64,000 nucleotides of DNA from Prochlorococcus marinus XMU1408 (GTDB taxonomy: Bacteria; Cyanobacteriota; Cyanobacteriia; PCC-6307; Cyanobiaceae): positions 219,571-283,570 of the forward strand of contig NZ_QJUE01000001.1 in the NCBI RefSeq assembly GCF_003208055.1, in the 5' to 3' direction. The notes under the pieces were generated by a model that saw only the letters and a program-made list of their open reading frames with translations, was not told the origin of the DNA and searched no databases. This document shows positions 56,706 through 64,000 of this stretch, one piece after another (position 1 is the first letter of the stretch; each line of letters starts with the position of its first letter). The position numbers and the translations under genes were made by a program.

Positions 56706-59120
56706 ATGGGATTAATCATAAATCATGACGATTCTAGCAAGACACAAATTATTTTAGAGTCGCTGGATCTACTTGAATGGCCAACTGTTTGTCGCCATTT
56801 ATCGACATTCGCCGTTACTCATCAAGGTCGTAAAAGATGTGAAAGCTTTACTTTGCCACTTGATATATCTTCAAGTCAGGAGTTATTGTGTCAAACATTA
56901 GAAATAGGATCATTAGATATTGCTATTGATGGAGGAATATCTTTTGAAGGTGTTCATGATTTAGAAAATATTCTTTTAATATGTTCAAAAGGCGGTATCG
57001 CTACAGGTGAAGACTTATTGAAAGTAGCTGAGACTTTAAGGGCTGCCAGGAAATTACGAAAACTATTATTTGATCAATTAACCCGCCCACGACTTTCTGA
57101 ATTACTCATAGACATTGCTACTTTGCCAGATTTACAAAAACTCCTCGAATATGGATTAGATGAAGGTGGAAGAATTGCTGATCGCGCAAGTGCAAAGCTT
57201 TCTGAATTACGTCGACATATGAATTCAGTACGCCTACAAAGGAAAGATATTCTTCAAGATATTATTAGGAAACATAGTGGATTGCTGCAAGATAATTTTG
57301 TTTCAGAGAGATATGGCCGACCTGTTCTGGCATTCAAGGCTGGAACTTCCGATCAGATTAAAGGAATGGTGCATGATAGTTCAGCCTCTGGAAGTACAAT
57401 CTATGTTGAACCACAAGCTGTTATATCTATAGGCAATCGTTTAGCTAAGATTGATTCTGAAATCTCAGATGAGGAGAGGAGACTTCTAGCTAATTGGAGC
57501 AAAGAAGTTGGCATTAACGCAAATGTAATAGCTCATTTAGGTGAGATACTATTAAAAATTGAGTTTTCATTAGCTAGAGCACGTTACTCTAAGTGGTTGA
57601 AGGGGGTACCAGCAATTCTTGATGATGAGGAAAATACATCATTTGAGATTAAAGATTTTCGTCATCCTTTATTAGTTTGGAATGATTTCCATACGAAAAA
57701 AAAGACAGTTATTCCAACTAGTTTTGATGTTTCCCCTGATTTAAAAGTTGTAGCGATTACAGGCCCTAATACTGGCGGTAAAACGGTTGCTTTAAAAAGC
57801 CTAGGTCTAGCAGTTTTAATGGCTAAAGCAGGTTTGCTTTTGCCATGCACAGGCTCACCAAGATTACCATGGTGTAAAAACATTTTAGCTGATATTGGTG
57901 ATGAGCAATCATTACAGCAAAATCTATCAACATTTAGTGGACATATCCTTCGTATAAGTCGAATACTCGATGCTATAGCTCTATTCCCTGGTACGACTCT
58001 TGTTCTTTTAGATGAAGTTGGAGCCGGAACTGATCCAACTGAAGGTACAGCTTTAGCTATGGCTCTTTTAAAAATAATGGCGGATAGGGCAAGATTAACT
58101 ATTGCTACTACTCATTTTGGAGAATTAAAAGCACTCAAATATAGCGATCCAAGATTTGAGAATGCCTCTGTTTCTTTTGATAGTGATACAATAAAGCCAA
58201 CTTTTCATTTGCAATGGGGAATTCCTGGTCGAAGTAATGCAATAGAGATTTCCAAAAGACTTGGTCTTGATGAAGAGGTAATTAAAAGTGCTCAGAAATT
58301 TATCGATCCTGTAAGCGTTGATAACGTTAACCAAGTGATTAGGGGTTTAGAGAAACAAAGAGAACGTCAACAATCAGCAGCTGAGGATGCTGCTGCATTA
58401 TTGGCTAAAACAGAATTATTACATGAAGAATTACTTGATAGATGGCAGAAACAACGTCAACAATCTGATGAGTTTAATGAAAAAGGAAGATTTAAGTTGG
58501 AGTCATCAATTAAAGAAGGTCAAAAAGAAGTTAGACATTTGATTAAACGTTTGCGAGATCAAAATGCTAGTGGTGAGACGGCAAGAGTTGCTGGTCAACG
58601 ATTACGTCAAATGGAAAAGGGCTATCGAAGCGATAAGCAAATGAAGCATATACAGAGTTGGGCTCCTAAGATTGGAGACAAAGTTAGATTGTCTTCTATT
58701 GGTAAAGCAGGTGAAATAATTTCTTTTTCAGATGATGGCATGCAATTAATAGTGCTATGCGGTGTATTTCGGAGCAAAGTAAGTTTGACTGAAGTAGAAA
58801 GTCTTGATGGTCAAAAGGTAGAAATAAATCCATTTGTGCAAGTACAAACTTCGCAACTAAGAAAGAATTTATCCTTAGTGCGTACTAAAAAAAATACATT
58901 AGATGTAAGAGGTTTACGAGTACATGAAGCGGAGGGGGTAATTGAAGAAAAGTTGAGAAATTGTTCTGGAGCTTTATGGGTTATTCATGGGATTGGTTCT
59001 GGAAAATTGAAAAAAGGTTTGAGGAAATGGTTGGATTCACTTTCATATATTGAAAAAGTAGTCGATGCTGAACCTCATGATGGAGGTCCGGGATGTAGTG
59101 TTGTATGGATGGTTGATTAA
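56706..59120 (+). CDS. mutS2: MutS2 endonuclease/ribosome-collision factor
   Basis: 804 residues. MutS core with clamp and ATPase: P-loop GPNTGGKT at 353-360, Walker B TTLVLLDEVGAGTDPTEG, no mismatch-recognition N-domain. A coiled-coil region follows (about 520-620), then a KOW-like segment and a C-terminal Smr domain (LDVRGLRVHEAEGVIEE near residue 730) with the end motif HDGGPGCSVVWM. MutS2 acts in anti-recombination and in rescuing collided ribosomes rather than mismatch repair. 15 bases after the glyoxalase-like gene. Confidence 0.95.
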   Translation: MGLIINHDDSSKTQIILESLDLLEWPTVCRHLSTFAVTHQGRKRCESFTLPLDISSSQELLCQTLEIGSLDIAIDGGISFEGVHDLENILLICSKGGIATGEDLLKVAETLRAARKLRKLLFDQLTRPRLSELLIDIATLPDLQKLLEYGLDEGGRIADRASAKLSELRRHMNSVRLQRKDILQDIIRKHSGLLQDNFVSERYGRPVLAFKAGTSDQIKGMVHDSSASGSTIYVEPQAVISIGNRLAKIDSEISDEERRLLANWSKEVGINANVIAHLGEILLKIEFSLARARYSKWLKGVPAILDDEENTSFEIKDFRHPLLVWNDFHTKKKTVIPTSFDVSPDLKVVAITGPNTGGKTVALKSLGLAVLMAKAGLLLPCTGSPRLPWCKNILADIGDEQSLQQNLSTFSGHILRISRILDAIALFPGTTLVLLDEVGAGTDPTEGTALAMALLKIMADRARLTIATTHFGELKALKYSDPRFENASVSFDSDTIKPTFHLQWGIPGRSNAIEISKRLGLDEEVIKSAQKFIDPVSVDNVNQVIRGLEKQRERQQSAAEDAAALLAKTELLHEELLDRWQKQRQQSDEFNEKGRFKLESSIKEGQKEVRHLIKRLRDQNASGETARVAGQRLRQMEKGYRSDKQMKHIQSWAPKIGDKVRLSSIGKAGEIISFSDDGMQLIVLCGVFRSKVSLTEVESLDGQKVEINPFVQVQTSQLRKNLSLVRTKKNTLDVRGLRVHEAEGVIEEKLRNCSGALWVIHGIGSGKLKKGLRKWLDSLSYIEKVVDAEPHDGGPGCSVVWMVD

Positions 59121-59220
59121 AGTTGGAATAAAAGTTATGAACAGTGTTGTCAAATTATTGAATTTAGCAAGGATGAATTTAAGAATTACTATTTAGTTTA
59201 TTGATCATAAATATTTCTAA

Positions 59221-60210
<990 letters not shown>

Positions 60211-60287
60211 TTAATTGTTATGAGTGAATCATAGCTACTTGTCTTAGAGTTAATTCTTGGTCATAACTAAATAGAGTCTTTAAATTT

Positions 60288-60470
60288 ATGGATTTTTACA
60301 GTTGTTTTGATGGACAAGGAGAAATTATTGCTCGTTGCCAGACTAATCAAGATATTAATGTTTTAAAGAAAATGGGTAGACCAATAGCTGAGGTACGTCA
60401 AATGAAAAATGAGGAGGCAGTTGTATGCTCTTTAACTGGCAGCCCTTCAGATTTTAATATGGATTATTAA
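60288..60470 (+). CDS. Conserved small protein, function unknown
   Basis: 60 residues: CFDGQGEIIARCQTNQDINV, then LKKMGRPIAEVRQMK and a polar acidic C-terminus. Three Cys (6, 17, 47) but no paired CxxC. Looks like a small beta-rich fold. It ends 10 bases before a strong hairpin terminator, which supports a real transcript. No function known to me. Confidence 0.75.
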   Translation: MDFYSCFDGQGEIIARCQTNQDINVLKKMGRPIAEVRQMKNEEAVVCSLTGSPSDFNMDY

Positions 60471-60480
60471 TTAATTCTTA

Positions 60481-60527
60481 GCAAGAAGAAGGGGGCAATT
60501 TTATTGCCCCCTTCTTCTTGCAAGTTT
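60481..60527. terminator. 18-bp perfect-stem terminator between convergent genes
   Basis: GCAAGAAGAAGGGGGCAA, loop TTTTA, TTGCCCCCTTCTTCTTGC. The plus strand then reads AAGTTTTTC, so it terminates the 60-residue gene; its position also suits CP12 on the minus strand. It is much longer and more GC-rich than any other hairpin in the window. Confidence 0.88.
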
Positions 60528-60538
60528 TTCTCTAAGAA

Positions 60539-60757
60539 TTAATCGTCATAAACTAAGCACTCTGGCTCATCAGGATTAGCGTCGCAGAAAAGTTCAAGAG
60601 CATTTGGATCATGCTTATCTTCTGGATGATGCTCTTTATATTCCTCGAGAGAATGAAGCTCATCTGTTAAATGCCTAACTTTAGGATCATTGCCTGAAGC
60701 TCTAGCTGTTTGGATCTCCGACTGATCCTTTTGAATATGCTCGTCGATGGATTTCAT
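60539..60757 (-). CDS. CP12-like Calvin-cycle regulator without N-terminal cysteines
   Basis: 72 residues. The C-terminus LELFCDANPDEPECLVYDD has Cys58 and Cys67, the pair that binds glyceraldehyde-3-phosphate dehydrogenase, and matches the CP12 tail nearly exactly. The core EIQTARASG and EELHSLEEY-like helix is also CP12-like. The N-terminal cysteine pair that binds phosphoribulokinase is absent (no Cys before 58), as in many marine picocyanobacteria. CP12 assembles the GAPDH-CP12-PRK complex in the dark, so binding to PRK may rely on other contacts here. Confidence 0.92.
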   Translation of the reverse strand: MKSIDEHIQKDQSEIQTARASGNDPKVRHLTDELHSLEEYKEHHPEDKHDPNALELFCDANPDEPECLVYDD

Positions 60758-60918
60758 AGCGTCTTAAGGCAGCAAAATCTTTAACTAATACAAGATAATT
60801 ATGTCGGGGAAATATTGCACGTGCTTTGTAAATTTGGTTGGATTTCCTCACCATTCGCTGACATGGCACACTTATCGTTTGATCTCGGGAAATTGTTCAT
60901 AGGTGAATTCCTTGGTGG

Positions 60919-61590
60919 CTAATTTGTCTTAATATCTGGCGTATTTAGCTTTCTTTGCCGTTCTAAAAAATCAAACACACTTTTATCTCCTATGTCAGCT
61001 TCTGCTGGCAGGTTAAATTTTCTAATCCCTAATACCAATAAAAGTAGCGATGAAAGAACTAACAGTGAAAAAGTAAATTTTTCACTAATAAGTTCAGTCA
61101 AATGTCCAATAAAAGCAATTGGAATGAATATTGTGATTCCTATTGCCTCTGTTCTTCTAAAACAAAAAAACTCTTTGAAACCGATTCCTGTTAAAGATAC
61201 AAAAAGTGGTCCAACTAGAAATACCAATTTTGGATTTTCTTTAAGGGAAGAAATAAGGTTTGTTAATCCAAAGTGATATGTAACTATTACTAAACCAATG
61301 CAACCAGTTGCCCAAAACAATACAAGTGTTTGATGTAAAGGTCTTAAATATATGTGTATCCATTTAAGACTTAACCCTAAACTGATTCCCAAGCCAGCAA
61401 AACTAATCCATACTTGACTAGATCCATTAGTAAACCATTGGAATAGACCTAACGAAAAAAACAAACCACAAAAGAGAATAGACAATCGATAGAAGAGGAC
61501 TTCTCTCTTGTCTTTGGGGGTTACTATGTAATCTCCATATACTCCTTTAATTGGATTAGAGGATTTAAAATAAGAATTTTCTTCGTTCAT
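60919..61590 (-). CDS. DUF2301-like integral membrane protein
   Basis: 223 residues with about six membrane helices after a polar N-terminus. The characteristic central part is LTGIGFKEFFCFRRTEAIGI, followed by the last two helices and a polar tail (KSVFDFLERQRKLN). The family is restricted largely to cyanobacteria and relatives. Function unknown. It starts only 10 bases after the GST-like gene ends on the same strand, suggesting an operon. Confidence 0.82.
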   Translation of the reverse strand: MNEENSYFKSSNPIKGVYGDYIVTPKDKREVLFYRLSILFCGLFFSLGLFQWFTNGSSQVWISFAGLGISLGLSLKWIHIYLRPLHQTLVLFWATGCIGLVIVTYHFGLTNLISSLKENPKLVFLVGPLFVSLTGIGFKEFFCFRRTEAIGITIFIPIAFIGHLTELISEKFTFSLLVLSSLLLLVLGIRKFNLPAEADIGDKSVFDFLERQRKLNTPDIKTN

Positions 61591-61599
61591 AGTTGATAA

Positions 61600-62574
61600 T
61601 TAATGATTTATAATTGTTGTTATATCTTCTCCATTAGGAATAATACTACTTGGATTCAAAGGAAATAAAGTTCCAAAATAATCTTGTCTCCAAGAATCAA
61701 CATCACATGTGTTTTTTATATTGTACATATTAAAAATCTTTTTTCTCCACTTAATTATATTTGGAAATGATGTAATTGGTTTATTGCTACATTTGAATAG
61801 TGGGCAATAAATTGTTTCCCATCTGATAATGGTAGGAAAAAGTCTTATATCAGCAATTGTAAGATCTTCTCCACAGAGCCAAGGCCCATTTGATTGAAGA
61901 TTTTCTTCTATGGTTTTTAGAGCTGAAAACATATCGCTAGAGGCTTTTTCATAAGCTTTTTGATTTCTAGCAAATCCACATTTATAGACTCCATTATTAA
62001 TACTCTCTTGAATTAAATTCTGCCAGTTATTTATTTGTTGTTTAGATTTGATTGGATTAAGGTCTATTTCTTGTCCATATACAGGCCAGTTATTCAATAT
62101 TTCTACAAGCTCAGCACTTTCATTGTTTATAAGTCTTGATTTTGATTCGGGTTCATTACCTGGATCGAAAAGCATTGGTACTGTTGCTCTTTTTGATTGA
62201 TGATTTCCGCATTCTCGATAAAGCTCTTGGAGGGTTTTACATCCTTTTATTGGAGGATCTAATATCCATCTTCCTCCTGCCTTGTCTACTTGTGCGATAT
62301 GAAGATTGATTGATTTCTGTAATCCTTTGATTTCGTAAATCAACCATGCTCTGTGGGCCCAAGGACAACTTTTGGCAACTATTAAGCCTGGCATTTGATT
62401 TGAGGATCTATTTGTTAAATCTTTCTTTGTCGGGATTTGAATTGGTTTTTGAAGATTTAATGGCCTCTTGTAATTTCCATTTGAATCTGATGGAGCAAGA
62501 CCATTCATTAAAATTTTCCACTCACAATTCCAAATGTTTCTCGCAGCTTTTACAAAAATTGGTGGTATGGTCAT
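61600..62574 (-). CDS. Glutathione S-transferase, glutathionyl-hydroquinone-reductase-like
   Basis: 324 residues, longer than ordinary GSTs. The CPWAHR motif (Cys70) is the catalytic site of the Xi/omega-class GS-hydroquinone reductases, which remove glutathione from quinone adducts. A C-terminal all-helical domain contains GPWLCGEDLTIADIRLFPTI, the GST N-capping box. Length and motif agree with the YqjG/ECM4 family. Substrate is inferred; quinone chemistry is plausible in a thylakoid-bearing cell. Confidence 0.87.
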   Translation of the reverse strand: MTIPPIFVKAARNIWNCEWKILMNGLAPSDSNGNYKRPLNLQKPIQIPTKKDLTNRSSNQMPGLIVAKSCPWAHRAWLIYEIKGLQKSINLHIAQVDKAGGRWILDPPIKGCKTLQELYRECGNHQSKRATVPMLFDPGNEPESKSRLINNESAELVEILNNWPVYGQEIDLNPIKSKQQINNWQNLIQESINNGVYKCGFARNQKAYEKASSDMFSALKTIEENLQSNGPWLCGEDLTIADIRLFPTIIRWETIYCPLFKCSNKPITSFPNIIKWRKKIFNMYNIKNTCDVDSWRQDYFGTLFPLNPSSIIPNGEDITTIINH

Positions 62575-62620
62575 AAATTTCTTTTAAGCTTATTTTTATC
62601 TATAGGTTTATTGATTAATC

Positions 62621-63535
62621 ATGCCGCTACAGATACTTCTCGTGGCTGGTACACATGGTAATGAAATAAATGGTATCTGGCTTTTTGATGAATGGAATAA
62701 ATCATCCTTTTTAATAAATACCTACGGAATTAAAACTTGTAAGGTGATTGGAAATCCTCAGGCGACAAAGGCTGGTAAAAGATATATTCACAATGATTTG
62801 AATCGAAGTTTCCTTGAGGAATCATTTTTATCTACAAACTCTTCAAATTTTGAGAGAAGTAGAGCAAATGAATTACTTAGTCTTTATGGAGTAGCAGGAG
62901 CAAATCCGTGTCAAATAGCTTTAGATTTTCATACAACTACAGCGTCCATGGGTAGTTGTTTGGTTGTTTATGGCAGAAGAGATGCAGATTTGGCGTTGGC
63001 TTCTTTAATTCAAAATAAATTAGGCTTACCAATTTATCTTCATGAATCTGATCAGAAACAAACAGGTTTTTTAGTTGAATCTTGGCCTTGTGGACTTGTA
63101 GTAGAAATTGGTCCCATAGGTCAGGGACTCTTGAATTCAAGAATTATTTCACAGACAAAATTGATTCTTGAGAGTTTGATGGAACAAATTCATCAAGTTA
63201 AGAACTTAAATCTCTTTTTCCCTGAAAAATTGATAGTTCACAGGCATATAAAAAGTATCGATTTACCAAGAGATGAAGAAGGCAATATTAATGGATATGT
63301 ACATTCTCTGAGGCAATCAAAGGATTGGCATGAATTAAAAAAAAATGATGAATTGTTTTATAAGTTAAATGGGGAAATAATTAGATTTGAAGAAGATGAA
63401 CCTTTCATTCCTGTTTTCATAAATGAAGCAGCGTATGTGGAAAAAAATATCGCTATGAGCTTTACCAAAAGAGAATTATGGAATTTTAAAAAAGAATGGA
63501 AACAATCATTGATTGATCTTATACATCAGAAGTAA
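62621..63535 (+). CDS. Aspartoacylase-like zinc hydrolase
   Basis: 304 residues of the AspA/AstE family. Zinc ligands are in GTHGNEINGIW (His and Glu), and a later DFHTTT supplies His. NPQATKAGKRYIHNDLNR is the substrate arginine region. In animals the enzyme cleaves N-acetylaspartate; bacterial substrate is uncertain. Diverges from the GST-like gene by 46 bases. It ends convergently, overlapping a proposed 44-residue gene by 10 bases. Confidence 0.9.
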   Translation: MPLQILLVAGTHGNEINGIWLFDEWNKSSFLINTYGIKTCKVIGNPQATKAGKRYIHNDLNRSFLEESFLSTNSSNFERSRANELLSLYGVAGANPCQIALDFHTTTASMGSCLVVYGRRDADLALASLIQNKLGLPIYLHESDQKQTGFLVESWPCGLVVEIGPIGQGLLNSRIISQTKLILESLMEQIHQVKNLNLFFPEKLIVHRHIKSIDLPRDEEGNINGYVHSLRQSKDWHELKKNDELFYKLNGEIIRFEEDEPFIPVFINEAAYVEKNIAMSFTKRELWNFKKEWKQSLIDLIHQK

Positions 63536-63660
63536 GTTCTCTCGCTCCAATAAACAATCGCCCCTTGAGCTTCTAATTCATATTTTCTGTGACGTGCATC
63601 ACTCAGAGGAACTCTCTCTTCAAGCCTACGCCCATTGATCAGCCATTTGATTAGAACCAA
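63526..63660 (-). CDS. Proposed 44-residue protein opposite psbA upstream region
   Basis: Reading the minus strand from TTG 63660 to TGA 63526 gives 44 residues: LIKWLINGRRLEERVPLSDA, then RHRKYELEAQGAIVYWSER and TYF. The composition is balanced and GC-richer than neighbours, with good hydrophobic spacing, unlike chance frames here. TGA closes the frame upstream, and TTG is the only start. It overlaps the aspartoacylase-like tail by 10 bases. It looks like a small conserved picocyanobacterial protein, but I cannot name it. Confidence 0.55.
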   Translation of the reverse strand: MVLIKWLINGRRLEERVPLSDARHRKYELEAQGAIVYWSERTYF

Positions 63661-63858
63661 TTTGCGACCTCAAAGGGTAAATCTTAAAAGAACCTTAAGA
63701 CTTCTCGAGTGCTGTTTGAGCGCTACTTGCAGATTCTCTTCATAAATTGTCCTACATATTGTCCACAGAAGGGGGCATTCTCCTTTAATATCACTGCTGG
63801 CAGTCTAATTAGCTGCTCTTATTTACTCGTCCCTTTAGGGACATACACATTCGTCCTC
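63661..63858 (+). promoter_or_regulatory. psbA upstream and leader region
   Basis: About 200 bases before psbA, plainly different in composition from the flanking AT-rich gaps. A TAATAT near 63786-63791 is a possible -10 element, giving a leader of about 60 bases. The leader contains the hairpin GTCCC-TTTA-GGGAC at 63829-63842, ending 16 bases before the ATG, near enough to affect ribosome entry. No typical RpaB direct repeat was recognised. Confidence 0.5.
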
Positions 63859-64000
63859 ATGACCACCATTCAGCAGCAGCGTTCTTCGTTGCTCAAAGGT
63901 TGGCCACAATTCTGCGAGTGGGTTACTTCCACCAACAATCGTATTTATGTCGGTTGGTTCGGTGTATTGATGATCCCTTGTCTTCTTGCGGCAACAACTT
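63859..64000 (+). CDS. psbA: Photosystem II D1 protein, cut by window edge
   Basis: Reaction-centre core protein of PSII, in the thylakoid membrane, binding the P680 chlorophylls and QB. Only the first 47 residues are in the window: [20 protein letters not shown], then [20 protein letters not shown] and CLLAATT, beginning the first transmembrane helix. Codon use is clearly more GC-rich than in neighbouring genes, as expected for a very highly expressed gene. Confidence 0.97.
   Translation, partial: MTTIQQQRSSLLKGWPQFCEWVTSTNNRIYVGWFGVLMIPCLLAATT

Noticed and set aside
60845..60918. Micro-frames such as a 19-codon frame starting with ATG near 60863
   Set aside because: Too short, with no palindrome, ribosome site or recognisable peptide to support it.

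Overview
The window looks like core chromosome of a marine picocyanobacterium, most likely Prochlorococcus. The DNA is AT-rich. Genes are short and tightly packed on both strands, with many 1-25 base overlaps. The content is cyanobacterial: psbA, ndhH, chlM, hemB, a phylloquinone (men) cluster, CP12, and an SbtA/SbtB/BicA bicarbonate-uptake group. GC of roughly a third, judged by eye, and the protein sequences suit a low-light I (NATL-type) strain, but the clade is inferred. I see no IS elements, integrases, phage genes, CRISPR arrays, tRNAs or rRNAs.

Layout. 1-11000: gltA (cut by the window edge), a DUF3352 membrane protein, a rhodanese, trpB, a bacterial SUI1 protein, cysC, purE, nagA, chlM, a Ycf29/Rre1-like response regulator, a cysteine desulfurase and rsmH. 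11000-17400: ndhH followed by the phylloquinone genes (DHNA-CoA thioesterase, menE, menC, menA, menF), which feed quinone to photosystem I. 17300-21600: gshB and grxC diverge from prfB, which carries an in-frame UGA at a programmed +1 frameshift site; then a DUF3285 protein, ybeY, dgkA and an anthranilate/aminodeoxychorismate synthase amidotransferase. 21600-33700: hisC-like aminotransferase, argS, nadC, mnmE, DUF2062, relA/spoT, a fused double ABC ATPase, rluD-like and rbgA-like genes. 33700-40000: pgk, a secreted unknown, murG, a CobD-like aminotransferase, pyrD, rnhA. 40000-46400 (minus strand): clpB, secE, nusG, rplK, rplA, an L10-type RNA leader, rplJ, rplL and a strong terminator. 46500-54200: eno, a UbiB-like kinase with a coiled-coil partner, an atypical thioredoxin reductase, then sbtB, sbtA and bicA. 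54200-64000: a DnaJ-like protein, hemB, a glyoxalase-fold protein, mutS2, obg, a 60-residue unknown, CP12, DUF2301, a glutathionyl-hydroquinone-reductase-like protein, an aspartoacylase-like protein and the start of psbA.

Points of most interest. The thioredoxin reductase keeps its CxxC and FAD motifs but lacks the NADPH-binding signatures, which suggests another electron donor. prfB must be read through a UGA. gltA has no ordinary start codon where homology and a Shine-Dalgarno sequence place it, and an AUA sits there instead. CP12 lacks the N-terminal cysteine pair and SbtB lacks the C-terminal cysteine loop, so two carbon-fixation regulators appear trimmed. Two very small unlisted genes are proposed: a 44-residue one opposite the psbA upstream region, and a possible 32-residue membrane peptide ending in a perfect 26-bp palindrome shared with mnmE.
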